The notes below the pieces were generated by a model. That model made no database searches. It was not told where the DNA came from and worked only from the letters and a program-made list of their open reading frames with translations. A stretch of DNA of 64,000 nt. It comes from Hyphomicrobiales bacterium (GTDB lineage Bacteria > Pseudomonadota > Alphaproteobacteria > Rhizobiales > Xanthobacteraceae). The position numbers and the translations under genes were made by a program. Shown here piece after piece: positions 18,400 through 27,778 of the stretch. How positions within the stretch are numbered: position 1 is the stretch's first letter; the number at the start of each line of letters is the position of its first letter. Where the stretch lies: positions 186,001 through 250,000 of the forward strand of contig JAFKKN010000006.1 of NCBI GenBank assembly GCA_017305535.1. The letters are read 5' to 3'.

Positions 18400-19275
18400 T
18401 TACAGCCCGAATTTCGCCCACATCGCCCGTCCCTCAACCGCTCCGATCAGGCTCTCGGGCAGCGCGCCGATCCCCTCCCCCAGCATCGCCCCACCGGCTC
18501 CGGATTTGCGGCCCAACAACCCGCTCAGCAAGCCGCGCGGCTGCTCGATCACCGGCATCTCCACCTTGTCGCCGAAGCGTGCCCGCACCACCGAACGCAG
18601 GTCACCGATGCCATCCGCAAGACCGAGCGCCACCGCGGTTTCGCCAGCCCAGTATTCGCCGCTGAACAGGTGTTCGTCCGAGCCGCGCAACCGCGCGCCA
18701 CGGCTTCGCTTGACCAGTTCGATGAAGGTTCGGTGGATGTCGCGCTGGATCGCCTTGAGCCGCGCGACGTCATCCGGGTTTTCCGGCAGGAACGGATCGA
18801 GCGTCGCCTTGTGCGCGCCGGCGGTATAGAGCCGCCGCTCGACGCCGATCTTCTTGATTGCCTCCTGAAATCCGAAGCTACCGCCGACCACGCCGATCGA
18901 GCCCAGAATCGACGACGGATCGCAGAAGATTTCATCTCCGGCGCAGGCGATCATATAGCCACCGGAAGCAGCAACATCTTCGGCGAACACCAAAACGGGA
19001 AGTTTCTTCTCCTCGGCGAGTTGCCGGATTCGCAGATAGATCAACCGCGACTGCACTGGCGCGCCGCCGGGCGAATTGATCGCCAACGCAACCGCCTTGG
19101 CATTCGGCATCGCGAATGCACGCTCCAACAGTTTGGCAACGCCTGCCAGCGACAGGCCGGGCCGCAACGGTGTCACCGCGCCGATCGCACCGGATAGCCG
19201 CACCACCGGCACCACCACCGCACCGCCGCGCCAGCGTCGCGGCATCAGTCGTTTCAAACCATCCAACACGCTCAT
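18400..19275 (-). CDS. S49-family serine peptidase (SppA/SohB-like)
   Basis: A 291-residue ClpP-fold peptidase of family S49. The nucleophile motif AASGGYMIACAGDEI lies near residue 125, followed by GSIGVVGGSFGFQ; AINSPGGAPVQS is the oxyanion-side Gly-Gly motif. It has no obvious N-terminal membrane anchor, unlike SppA, so it may act in the cytoplasm or at the membrane surface on signal peptides or membrane protein fragments. ATG 19275 follows GAGGGG by 9 bases; an in-frame TTG lies 6 bases earlier. Confidence 0.87.
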   Translation of the reverse strand: MSVLDGLKRLMPRRWRGGAVVVPVVRLSGAIGAVTPLRPGLSLAGVAKLLERAFAMPNAKAVALAINSPGGAPVQSRLIYLRIRQLAEEKKLPVLVFAEDVAASGGYMIACAGDEIFCDPSSILGSIGVVGGSFGFQEAIKKIGVERRLYTAGAHKATLDPFLPENPDDVARLKAIQRDIHRTFIELVKRSRGARLRGSDEHLFSGEYWAGETAVALGLADGIGDLRSVVRARFGDKVEMPVIEQPRGLLSGLLGRKSGAGGAMLGEGIGALPESLIGAVEGRAMWAKFGL

Positions 19276-19413
19276 GATCAAAGACCCCTCACCGACCGCC
19301 GCGCTCGCTTTACCGGAAAATCATCATTCCTGATCACGACAGTGTCATCAGATGTGTGGAACGCGATTTGCATTTCCAAGATATCCTGAACTTGGCTTGC
19401 AGCGGAGCACGAC

Positions 19414-19512
19414 ATGAAAATCTATCTGCTGATTGTGCTGATGGGCTCGCTCTGGACCGCAATTCGCTTCACTTCGGCGGCAAAACCGCGCCCCGAACGA
19501 CTGCCGAACTGA
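19414..19512 (+). CDS. Candidate 32-residue membrane miniprotein
   Basis: An ATG preceded 6 bases upstream by GGAG opens a 32-residue frame starting MKIYLLIVLMGSLWTAIRF and ending RPERLPN before TGA. One hydrophobic segment with a positive tail would fit a small inner-membrane protein. It converges with the methyltransferase gene 14 bases downstream. No family recognised and it could be chance; conservation in relatives would decide. Confidence 0.3.
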   Translation: MKIYLLIVLMGSLWTAIRFTSAAKPRPERLPN

Positions 19513-19526
19513 ATTCGGCTCCTCGC

Positions 19527-20294
19527 TCATTGCGTCGCGAGCGGCAACACCGCTTCGCCGGAGAGTAATGCGTTTGCCTGCGACGTAGGCACACCCGCTG
19601 AATCATTGAGCACCAAGCCAGGAAAAATCCGCAACGGCGCACGCCCGCCTTTGGCCGCTCGAACCAGGATACGAATCGCCGGCCCAGACGGTGTGCTATG
19701 TATAGGCTGGATTCCGACGCCTCCGAACCCACGCGCGAGCGCTGCCAATATCTGGTCCAATCCCTCGGCACGCCAGATCAGCGTCAGCACACCGCCAGGC
19801 TTCAGCACACGCCGCGCCGCATGAATCCAGTTCTCCAGTGTCGTTGCCGTTGCCTCGTGCGCGGCGCGTCGCGCTCGGTCGGGCGAAGGCTGCTGCCGGA
19901 CCGGATCGTTGAACGGCGGATTCGTCAGCACGCCATCGACGCTATCGGGTCCGAGGCCGGCTGCCGCGAACGCAGCGGCGCTTGCATCGAGATCAAGCGT
20001 CACAACACTGGCATCGATTCCATTGGAAGCCGCGTTGGCGGACGCCAGCGCGGCAACAGCGGCATCAATCTCGACCAGCACTAATTCGATGCCAGCGACC
20101 CGCCGGGCCACCGCAAGGCCAGCCGCACCGACGCCGGCGCCGAAATCCGCGATCCGCTGACCGGGCCGTGCGACGGTCGCCGCGGCCAACAGAATCGCAT
20201 CATGGCCCGCGCGATGCCCGGACATCGGCTGGCGCAGCCGCAACCGGCCGCCGAGAAAACCATCTTCGGTGATACCGGGCTTCCCCTCAGACAT
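19527..20294 (-). CDS. N6-adenine methyltransferase, tRNA1(Val) TrmN6-like
   Basis: A 255-residue SAM-dependent methyltransferase. Motif I is ADFGAGVGAAGLAVA near residue 45, the acidic residue of motif II is LVEID, and the catalytic NPPFN tetrad region is near residue 125, typical of N6-adenine methyltransferases acting on tRNA1-Val A37 (COG4123). The N-terminal GRLRLRQPMSGHRAGHDAILLAA block is the family's own signature. ATG 20294 overlaps the DUF2007 stop by 8 bases, so the two are translationally coupled. Confidence 0.85.
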   Translation of the reverse strand: MSEGKPGITEDGFLGGRLRLRQPMSGHRAGHDAILLAAATVARPGQRIADFGAGVGAAGLAVARRVAGIELVLVEIDAAVAALASANAASNGIDASVVTLDLDASAAAFAAAGLGPDSVDGVLTNPPFNDPVRQQPSPDRARRAAHEATATTLENWIHAARRVLKPGGVLTLIWRAEGLDQILAALARGFGGVGIQPIHSTPSGPAIRILVRAAKGGRAPLRIFPGLVLNDSAGVPTSQANALLSGEAVLPLATQ

Positions 20295-20514
20295 CGGGCC
20301 GCAGTTCGTGGGCAAGACCGGCATCGGTCAGAATCTGGCGGGCCTGCCGGTTGTCATCTTCGTGAACCAGAATCCGGCGCGGGATCGCCCCGATCGAGCC
20401 GTCGAGCACACTCATGTTCTGGTCCAGCACCAGATGATGGATATCAGCGCCGTTTAGCAGGGCCTCGATCGCCGACACCAGCACCACATCGTTGGTCCGT
20501 ACCAATTCGCGCAC
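20287..20514 (-). CDS. DUF2007 putative signalling protein
   Basis: A 75-residue protein starting at GTG 20514 (VRELVRTNDVVLVSAIEALL), which has AAGGAGG 7 bases upstream. Its ferredoxin-like/GlnB-like fold is predicted from the DUF2007 family; EALLNGADIHHLVLDQNMS and RRILVHEDDNRQARQIL fit that family. Probably soluble. It is first gene of a unit with the methyltransferase. Partner and signal unknown. Confidence 0.8.
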   Translation of the reverse strand: MRELVRTNDVVLVSAIEALLNGADIHHLVLDQNMSVLDGSIGAIPRRILVHEDDNRQARQILTDAGLAHELRPDV

Positions 20515-20710
20515 CGAAATGCCTCCTTCGGGCCTCCGCCTTGAGCGGACCGCGCGGCCTGTCAAGTACGGTCGGCCCTTGCCGCTTCATCCCGCAGTTT
20601 CTATGGTTATAACGACTTTCCGGGCCAGTGCGAATTGGCCCAACTATGGGCCTTGCGCCCTGGCCGCGATATAAATCCGGCCAATTGACGAGGCAGCGTG
20701 GAGATACGGC

Positions 20711-21721
20711 GTGGCGGTGATTGTTCCCTTCGAGACCCCCTCGACAGCATCGATCGATCAACTGGTCGAGCTGGTCGCGACGGATATGGAGCGGGTCAAC
20801 GCCACCATTTTGTCCCGCACCGGCTCCGAGGTCACGATGATCCCGGAGGTCGCCAATCACCTGATTTCGTCCGGCGGTAAGCGGCTCCGCCCCATGCTGA
20901 CACTCGCTATGGCGGGGCTCTCGGGCTACGGCGGCGAAGGCCACATCAAACTCGCCGCCTCGGTCGAGTTCATGCATACCGCGACGCTGCTGCATGACGA
21001 CGTGGTCGACGAAAGCGAACTGCGGCGCGGCAAGCTGTCCGCCCGCATGGTATGGGGCAACGAGGCCAGCGTGCTGGTCGGCGACTTCCTGCTCGGTCAG
21101 GCGTTCCGGATGATGGTGGAGGTCGGCTCGTTGCGCGCGCTGGACATCCTGTCGTCCGCCGCCGCCACCATCGCCGAGGGCGAGGTGATGCAGCTCGCCG
21201 CCGCCAAGAACACGGCCACCACCGAGGACGAGTATCTCGCGGTGATCCGCGGCAAGACCGCCGAGCTGTTCGCCGCCGCCTGCGAAGTCGGCCCAGTGAT
21301 CGCCGAGCGTCCCAAGGCCGAGCAGACCGCGGCCGCGAGCTTCGGCATGAATCTCGGCATCGCCTTCCAGCTGGTCGACGACCTGCTCGACTACGGCGGC
21401 AAGGCGGCCAAGCTCGGCAAGAACGTCGGCGATGATTTCCGCGAGGGCAAGATCACCCTGCCCGTGGTGCTAGCCTTCCGTCGCGGCAACGACGCCGAAC
21501 GCGAGTTCTGGATTCGCGCGCTGGAGCGCGGCGAGATCGGCGAAGGCGACCTCGACCACGCCGTCGGCCTGATGACCAAGCATCGCGCGCTCGAGGATAC
21601 GCTCTCGCGCGCGCAGCACTACGGCGCGATGGCGGTCGATGCACTGGCGCTTTTCCCGCCGTCGCCGATGAAGGCGGCGCTGGAGCAGGTCGTTGCGTTC
21701 TGTCTGGCGCGTTCGCACTGA
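20711..21721 (+). CDS. ispB: Polyprenyl (octa/decaprenyl) diphosphate synthase
   Basis: A 336-residue trans-isoprenyl diphosphate synthase that makes the side chain of ubiquinone from IPP and FPP/GPP. The first aspartate-rich motif is LLHDDVVDESELRRG near residue 90, the second is LVDDLLDYGG near residue 220, and GGKRLRPML is the substrate-binding Lys-Arg block. GTG 20711 starts the protein, with GGAG 8 bases before it. It is transcribed divergently from DUF2007. Chain length (C40 versus C50) cannot be read by eye; relatives make Q10. Confidence 0.92.
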   Translation: MAVIVPFETPSTASIDQLVELVATDMERVNATILSRTGSEVTMIPEVANHLISSGGKRLRPMLTLAMAGLSGYGGEGHIKLAASVEFMHTATLLHDDVVDESELRRGKLSARMVWGNEASVLVGDFLLGQAFRMMVEVGSLRALDILSSAAATIAEGEVMQLAAAKNTATTEDEYLAVIRGKTAELFAAACEVGPVIAERPKAEQTAAASFGMNLGIAFQLVDDLLDYGGKAAKLGKNVGDDFREGKITLPVVLAFRRGNDAEREFWIRALERGEIGEGDLDHAVGLMTKHRALEDTLSRAQHYGAMAVDALALFPPSPMKAALEQVVAFCLARSH

Positions 21722-21742
21722 TCGCAACTGCAAAGTCGCCAT

Positions 21743-22849
21743 TCAGCCCAGCGGGGACAGCCGACGCAGTAAAAGCAGCAGCTCGGATTGACGGTTGACG
21801 CTTGTCTTCATAAAGACGCGTTTCAGATGCGAGCGCGCGGTTTCGAATGAAATGCCCAACAGCTCAGCAACCAGCGGCAGCGGAACTTCGCGCGCCAGAT
21901 GCGAAACCAGTATCGCCTCGGTCTGAGTAAGGCCGAATGTTTTGCGCAGCAAATCCGTCGGCGATTCGACCAGCGGACGCTCGGTGTCCGAGACCAACAG
22001 AATCGCCTTTGCCGGTGAAAACACCGCGCTGGCCATGCCTTTGATGCGAACTCCCTCGACGATCAGCGGGCGCTTCGTCGGGCGGCGCACGATCACCGAT
22101 GGCAGGGCTTCGATATCGGCGATCCCCGGCGATCGGGACAGCCGCGCCACCAATCCGGCGAGCTCCCGATTGTCGTCCGCATGGCTGCACCCAAGCACAC
22201 CCTGCGCGAGATTGAGCCCGTCGCCGAGCAGTTTCTCCGCGGCGGCGTTGGCGCGAATGACACGCCCACCACGATCAAGCAGGAAACTCGGGCATCCCAG
22301 CGATTGATAGGCGTCAATCATCCCCATTGCGTTGGCAAAGCCGAGATTGTTCGCGAGCAGCACTGCACGCTTGAGGTGCCCTCCGAAGCGAACGAGATCC
22401 TTCTGCTCCCGCGGAGTCACGAAGCCGTGCGCATCGTCAAACTGAATGACGAGACTCCATTCCTCGTCGCCATTGGTCGCACCAATTCCAGCCGACCAGT
22501 TGAACCCGAATCGAGCCAACAGGCCGCGATAATAGTCCGACGTCTCGATCTCATCGCGAGATGCGAAATCCTGATCAACGAAAATGCCATTCCTGCGCAT
22601 ATACGGCACGCCGCGCATCCGCTCGTCGCGGAGGTGCCAACCGTCACGGAAATAGACCTCGAGCCCCTCTTCCATCGAGCGGCTATGCGGCACCTCAGGC
22701 CGGGTGCCATTGGTTTGGAGCAAAATTGCACCGGTCGCACCGGAATACTGCGCAATCTGCTCCATCGCATCGTTCCAGCGCGCCGGATCGGTCGCGGCGT
22801 CGAGCAGCGATTGCGCGGCCTGGTCAAACGAAACGGAAGGGCGTGCCAT
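21743..22849 (-). CDS. LuxR-type helix-turn-helix regulator
   Basis: A 368-residue regulator. The C-terminal 60 residues form a LuxR/GerE HTH (GLTQTEAILVSHLA, LVAELLGISFETARSHLKRVF, KTSVNRQSELLLLL). Upstream, residues 190-240 look PAS-like (FLLDRGGRVIRANAAAEKLLG), and the first 170 residues contain a possible autoinducer- or ligand-sensing fold (DYYRGLLARFGFNWSAG). There is no receiver domain and no luxI-type synthase nearby, so the ligand is unknown. It converges with ispB and lies downstream of ispE. Confidence 0.85.
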   Translation of the reverse strand: MARPSVSFDQAAQSLLDAATDPARWNDAMEQIAQYSGATGAILLQTNGTRPEVPHSRSMEEGLEVYFRDGWHLRDERMRGVPYMRRNGIFVDQDFASRDEIETSDYYRGLLARFGFNWSAGIGATNGDEEWSLVIQFDDAHGFVTPREQKDLVRFGGHLKRAVLLANNLGFANAMGMIDAYQSLGCPSFLLDRGGRVIRANAAAEKLLGDGLNLAQGVLGCSHADDNRELAGLVARLSRSPGIADIEALPSVIVRRPTKRPLIVEGVRIKGMASAVFSPAKAILLVSDTERPLVESPTDLLRKTFGLTQTEAILVSHLAREVPLPLVAELLGISFETARSHLKRVFMKTSVNRQSELLLLLRRLSPLG

Positions 22850-22990
22850 GCAGACTATCGGACCAAGTCAATACCGAAGCATCATTGCGACTTGGGACAA
22901 TACTTGCAACAGGTACCGAAACCGATCGTCAGGCCTCCTGACAGCAACACCACGGCATTAAAGGCAACCGCGGCAAACAGCCTGATTGTC

Positions 22991-23911
22991 TCAACCCAGC
23001 ACGCCGGCGTGGACCCACCATTGCGAATGGCTTGCTTGCAGCGCCTGCCCCACAGCGCGCGCTTCCGCATGGCTGTCGAACAACCCAAAGCATGTCGCGC
23101 CCGACCCCGACATTCGTGCCAGCCGAACACCACTCGCAGCCCTCAAGGTCGACAACACCTCGCCGATAATCGGTTGAATCTTGATCGCGGGTGCTTCGAG
23201 GTCATTCGCCGCGTGACCCAATGCCTTCAGCCATTCCTCGACTGAAGACTCTTCAGTGGGCCACTTCCGCGAGCGGACCACGTCGGTCACATCAGTCAGA
23301 ATCTCGCCTTTGCGCAAGCCAAGCGCCGTGAACACCTCCGCCGTCGCAACTGCAACGCGCGGATTGACCATCACGCAGGGCATCTTCGGGACGCGGACCA
23401 ACGACAACTGTTCGCCGATCCCGGTCATTACAGAACTTTGCGAAGCGACACATACCGGCACATCGGCGCCTGTCAGGCGCGCGGCTTCCGTGATCCGTGG
23501 ATCATCGAGCGAAAGTCCGTTGAGCCGTGCCAGCAATCGCAGCGCTGCCGCCGCGTCCGCCGAGCCGCCGCCGATCCCGGCCGCAACCGGCAATTGCTTG
23601 TCCAACGCGAAGGCGCCGACCCGTAAGTCGGGCACGCGCTCGGCCAGAAGGCGCGCGGCCTTGAGGACGAGATTGTCCGAGGCCGCACCGCAGTCACCAT
23701 CGCCCGGTCCACTGATGGCAAGGCTGAGTTCCACACCGGGTTCCAGCGTCAATCGATCCGCGCAATCGGCGAAAACCACCAGACTGGCAAGATCGTGGTA
23801 GCCATCGATACGACGACCCAGCACACGCAAGGTCAGGTTGACCTTGGCCCGCGCCTCGTCCGCCAATGTGGCGAAGGTGACGTCCGTATCAGGGTTGCCG
23901 CGAGTTGTCAT
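22991..23911 (-). CDS. ispE: 4-diphosphocytidyl-2-C-methyl-D-erythritol kinase
   Basis: A GHMP kinase of the MEP pathway that phosphorylates CDP-methylerythritol at the 2-hydroxyl. The 306-residue protein shows ARAKVNLTLRVLGRRIDGYH at the N-terminus, the ATP-binding LPVAAGIGGGSADAAAALR near residue 100, and the C-terminal RMSGSGATCFGLF motif 3. ATG 23911 replaces an earlier in-frame TTG. It lies between the TPR gene and a LuxR regulator on the same strand; ispB of the same isoprenoid route is 1.3 kb away on the other strand. Confidence 0.93.
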   Translation of the reverse strand: MTTRGNPDTDVTFATLADEARAKVNLTLRVLGRRIDGYHDLASLVVFADCADRLTLEPGVELSLAISGPGDGDCGAASDNLVLKAARLLAERVPDLRVGAFALDKQLPVAAGIGGGSADAAAALRLLARLNGLSLDDPRITEAARLTGADVPVCVASQSSVMTGIGEQLSLVRVPKMPCVMVNPRVAVATAEVFTALGLRKGEILTDVTDVVRSRKWPTEESSVEEWLKALGHAANDLEAPAIKIQPIIGEVLSTLRAASGVRLARMSGSGATCFGLFDSHAEARAVGQALQASHSQWWVHAGVLG

Positions 23912-23971
23912 ACGAACGTCAAGTCCCAAGCCGCACTGGAAATGGTCAGGTACGATCGCTCCACCTTTCGA

Positions 23972-25753
23972 TCAGCCACCCTTGCCTTCGTCTTTCTTCT
24001 TGTCCGCCGATGCCGCCGCCGGCGTTTCGTCTGCCGGCAAACCGTTCTCGATCTTGGCTTCGATCTTCGGAAGCTCCTCTGCCTCGGGTTTCAGATCGCG
24101 GGCGTGCGCCCATTGAAAGCGTGCTTCCAGTGTGCGGCCGACGCGCCAATATGCATCGCCCAGGTGATCATTGATGGTCGGGTCTTCCGGCTTCAGGTCG
24201 ATGGCCCGTTCGAGATTCTTCACCGCTTCCTGATAGTTGCCGATGCGGTAGTAAGCCCAGCCAAGCGAGTCGACGATGTAGCCGTCGTCCGGCCGCTGGT
24301 CGACGGCGCGCTTGATCATCTTCATGGCTTCGTCGAGGTGAAGCCCGCGATCGATCCATGAATATCCGAGATAGTTGAGGACATGCGGCTGCTCGGGCTT
24401 CAACTCGAGCGCCTTCTTCATGTCGAGCTCGGCCTTGTCCCAGTTTTTGGAACGCTCCTCGCAGATGCCCCGGAAATAGTAATAGACCCAGTTGTTGTTC
24501 TCCGCGCCGGTCAACTGATCGATGGCCTTCGAGTATGTCACCGCGCAATCAGCGAACTTCTTGCGGCCACGCTCGATATTGCCGAGCGCCATGATCGCCT
24601 CGACATCCTTCGGATCGTCCTGCGTCACGGCTTGCAGGATCTTGATCGCCTCTTCGCTGCGATCGGATGCATCAAGATCGGTCGCCATCTGCACCTGCGC
24701 GTTGCGATGAAGGGCCGAGCGCTCAGGCACACGCTCGTAGACCTTGATTGCCATCTGCGGCTTCTTTACCGATTCGTAGAGATCGCCGAGCGACAGCAGC
24801 GCCAGTGCGTGATTGGGCTGCAAATAAAGCGCCAGTTGCAGATAGACCAGAGCGAGGTCTTCGCCACCACGCCGCGTCAGCGACGCGCCGATGCCGTAGA
24901 GCGCCTCGGCGGCGCCGGCCTGTGGCGTATCGACCAGTGGCGGCAGCTTGGCGCCGGCCTTGGTTTCGCGAATGCCCTCGACAACCAGCGGATGACGGGC
25001 AAGTTTCTGGTTGAATGCCTCATAGATCGCCAGCGCTGCCGGCGCACCATCTTTCCCGCGCGATAACCAGCGTGCATAGGCATCCATCACACGCAGCGCC
25101 GTTTCGTCGAGCTTGTAGGCACGTTCGAGACGCACGCCGGCGTCCTTCTCATTGCCGGCCAGTTGCATGATCAGGCCGGAATGCAAATCCTTGAACACCG
25201 GGTACCATTCCGGTCCCGTCAACTTATCGATATCGGCAACCGCGCCCCGCGCATTTCCTGCGCCGAACTCGGCCCAGCCCGCCAACAGCGTCGCGACCAG
25301 ATCGGTGATCGGCCCGCGTACCGACTGGTTGATGTTGCGGCGCGCCGATTCATAACGCTTCTGCTTGAGGTCGTGCACGCCGATCACCAGCCGTGCCACG
25401 CGGTTCGACTTGTCGATCTTGAGCACCCGACCGGCCAGCTTGACAGCTTCATCGATGTTGCCGTCGGCCAGCGAAGAAATAAATGCGCGGTCCAAAAGCT
25501 CGTTGTTCTTCGGGTCCTTGCGCAGCGCCGAGCGATAGAACTCCGCGGCGGCCGTGGCGTCACGTTCGATACTGGCATGACGGGCGGCGAGATAACTGCC
25601 GGCGACCGTCATGTCGCGAAGGTCCTCCCGCGTGGGGAACGTCGCTGACGAATCGGTCGGATGATCCGGCGTCTGTGCCGCCAGCGGTCCCGGCAGCACC
25701 AGCGCGGATGCGGCGAACGCGATTACCGTCAGGCTTTTGAAACGAGAGAACAT
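23972..25753 (-). CDS. TPR-repeat protein, probably periplasmic
   Basis: A protein of about 593 residues with an N-terminal signal peptide (MFSRFKSLTVIAFAASALVL, then PGPLAAQ) followed by many tetratricopeptide repeats, for example NYQEAVKNLERAIDLKPEDP and WDKAELDMKKALELKPEQP. It ends in a Lys-rich tail (ADKKKDEGKGG). Such proteins scaffold envelope complexes or outer-membrane biogenesis. ATG 25753 is chosen at the signal peptide; the frame is open 54 bases further upstream. It lies directly upstream of ispE, 60 bases apart, and is probably co-transcribed. Confidence 0.85.
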   Translation of the reverse strand: MFSRFKSLTVIAFAASALVLPGPLAAQTPDHPTDSSATFPTREDLRDMTVAGSYLAARHASIERDATAAAEFYRSALRKDPKNNELLDRAFISSLADGNIDEAVKLAGRVLKIDKSNRVARLVIGVHDLKQKRYESARRNINQSVRGPITDLVATLLAGWAEFGAGNARGAVADIDKLTGPEWYPVFKDLHSGLIMQLAGNEKDAGVRLERAYKLDETALRVMDAYARWLSRGKDGAPAALAIYEAFNQKLARHPLVVEGIRETKAGAKLPPLVDTPQAGAAEALYGIGASLTRRGGEDLALVYLQLALYLQPNHALALLSLGDLYESVKKPQMAIKVYERVPERSALHRNAQVQMATDLDASDRSEEAIKILQAVTQDDPKDVEAIMALGNIERGRKKFADCAVTYSKAIDQLTGAENNNWVYYYFRGICEERSKNWDKAELDMKKALELKPEQPHVLNYLGYSWIDRGLHLDEAMKMIKRAVDQRPDDGYIVDSLGWAYYRIGNYQEAVKNLERAIDLKPEDPTINDHLGDAYWRVGRTLEARFQWAHARDLKPEAEELPKIEAKIENGLPADETPAAASADKKKDEGKGG

Positions 25754-25995
25754 CACGACGAGCCAGCTCCTGGAATTTGCGGACAGACCAAGCCCCTTGA
25801 CCGACATAGTCCGCCTGACGGCGCGACAATGCAGCGTTTGGCCTTGAACCGCAAGGCGACGGCGTCCTCCGACAGCCGGAACCGGCGAAGCCCACTTCGC
25901 CGCACAACGGCCCTAGCCTCAGCTTGTTCCTGCAGGCACCCGCACTGTGGCGGGAACGTGGCCGGCGGACGGCCGGTCACGTTCACGCGTTCGTG

Positions 25996-27654
25996 TCACA
26001 TCGCTTCGTAGTTCGGACCGCCACCGCCTTCCGGCGGCACCCAGGTGATGTTGCCGTTCGGATCCTTGATGTCGCAGGTTTTACAGTGGACGCAGTTCTG
26101 CGCGTTGATCTGAAAACGCGGGCCGGTGCTTTCCTCGACCCACTCGTAAACGCCCGCCGGGCAATAGCGATTGGACGGCCCGGCGAAGACTTCGAGTTCG
26201 GACGACTTCTGCAAGTCCAGATCCCTCACCTTGAGATGCGGCGGCTGGTCTTCCTCGTGGTTGGTATTCGACAGGAACACCGACGAGAGGCGATCGAATG
26301 TCAGCTTGCCGTCCGGCTTGGGATAGGCGATCGGCTGATAATCCTTGGCAGGCTTGAGTGCCTTGGCGTCGTTCTTGCCGTGCGACATGGTGCCGAACAG
26401 CGAGAAGCCGAGCGTGTTGCACCACATGTCGAAACCGCCGAGCGCATTGCCCAGCAAGGTGCCGAATTTCGACCACAGCGGCTTGGCGTTGCGAACCGGA
26501 TAGAGATCCTTGCCGATCGAAGACGAGCGCCAGCCGTTCTCGTATTCAACCAGTTCATCGTTGGCGCGGCCGGCGGCGAGTGCAGCAACCAGATGCTCGG
26601 CGGCCTGCATCCCGCTCGCCATCGCGTTATGAATGCCCTTGATGCGCGGCACGTTGACGAAGCCTGCGGCGCAACCGATCAGCGCACCGCCGGCGAAAGT
26701 CAATCGCGGCACCGACTGATAGCCGCCCTCAGTGATCGCGCGCGAGCCGTAAGCGAGGCGCTTGGCGCCCGCGAACGTATCGCGGATCATCGGATGCGTC
26801 TTGAAGCGCTGGAATTCCTCGAACGGGTAGAGGTACGGATTGTCGTAGTTGAGATGCACGACGAAGCCGACCGCGACCAGATTGTCGTCGTAGTGATAGA
26901 GGAACGAACCGCCGCCGGTGTTGTTGTCGAGCGGCCAGCCGAACGAATGTTGCACAGTGCCCTTCTTGTGCTTGGCTGGATCGATCTGCCAGATTTCCTT
27001 GAGGCCGATGCCGAACTTGCCCGGCTCGCAATTCCTGTCGAGCGAGAATTTCGCGATCAGTTGCTTGGTCAGACTGCCGCGCGCGCCCTCGGCGAACAGA
27101 GTGTACTTGCCGAGCAGCTCCATGCCGCGCGTGTAGGAATCCTTGTGCGTGCCGTCCTTGGCGATGCCCATGTCGCCGGTGGCGATGCCGCGTACTTCGC
27201 CATTGTCGCCATAGATCACTTCCGCAGCAGCAAAGCCCGGATAGATTTCAACGCCGAGCGCTTCGGCTTTCGCGCCCAGCCAGCGGCACACCATGCCGAG
27301 CGACGTGATGTAACAATGATGATTGTTCATCAACGGCGGCATCAGGAAATTCGGCAGCTTTATGCCACCGGTCTTCGTCATCAGGTAGAACTGGTCGTCC
27401 TTCACCTGCGTCTTGAGCGGACAGTCCGCGTCCTCGCGCCAATCCGGGATCAGCTTGTCGAGATTGGTCGGGTCCATCACCGCGCCGGAAAGGATATGCG
27501 CACCGACTTCGGAGCCCTTCTCGACCACCACGATGGACAGATCGGCGTTGAGTTGCTTGAGACGGATCGCTGCGGAGAGGCCGGACGGTCCGGCGCCGAC
27601 GATGACGACATCGAACTCCATGGACTCGCGCGGCGGCAGCTCTTCGGTGCTCAT
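25996..27654 (-). CDS. Electron transfer flavoprotein-ubiquinone oxidoreductase
   Basis: A 552-residue membrane-associated flavoprotein that passes electrons from ETF (fatty acid and amino acid oxidation) to the ubiquinone pool. The FAD-binding VVIVGAGPSGLSAAIRL is near residue 16. The C-terminal [4Fe-4S] cluster ligands are in YCPAGVYEW and NCVHCKTCDIKDP. ATG 27654 is preferred because GGGG lies 7 bases upstream and MSTEELPPRESMEF is the usual N-terminus; an ATG at 27675 is less likely. The gene is single, divergent from the uracil-DNA glycosylase gene. Confidence 0.95.
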   Translation of the reverse strand: MSTEELPPRESMEFDVVIVGAGPSGLSAAIRLKQLNADLSIVVVEKGSEVGAHILSGAVMDPTNLDKLIPDWREDADCPLKTQVKDDQFYLMTKTGGIKLPNFLMPPLMNNHHCYITSLGMVCRWLGAKAEALGVEIYPGFAAAEVIYGDNGEVRGIATGDMGIAKDGTHKDSYTRGMELLGKYTLFAEGARGSLTKQLIAKFSLDRNCEPGKFGIGLKEIWQIDPAKHKKGTVQHSFGWPLDNNTGGGSFLYHYDDNLVAVGFVVHLNYDNPYLYPFEEFQRFKTHPMIRDTFAGAKRLAYGSRAITEGGYQSVPRLTFAGGALIGCAAGFVNVPRIKGIHNAMASGMQAAEHLVAALAAGRANDELVEYENGWRSSSIGKDLYPVRNAKPLWSKFGTLLGNALGGFDMWCNTLGFSLFGTMSHGKNDAKALKPAKDYQPIAYPKPDGKLTFDRLSSVFLSNTNHEEDQPPHLKVRDLDLQKSSELEVFAGPSNRYCPAGVYEWVEESTGPRFQINAQNCVHCKTCDIKDPNGNITWVPPEGGGGPNYEAM

Positions 27655-27778
27655 GTTCTGACCCCAGACATACAAGAATGCTTCTAAGCCCTCTTGTTTC
27701 CGATTTTTTCCGGAAGAACAACTCCGGAATGCAGGAAGAATATTTCACCCCTGGCGGCCGATGTCCTAATATCCCCTC

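Noticed and set aside
27716-27730. A GAAC-N7-GAAT sequence between ETF-QO and the uracil-DNA glycosylase gene, like an SOS box.
   Set aside because: One mismatch to the GAAC-N7-GAAC form and no support from a defined promoter. Near-matches of this length are expected by chance.
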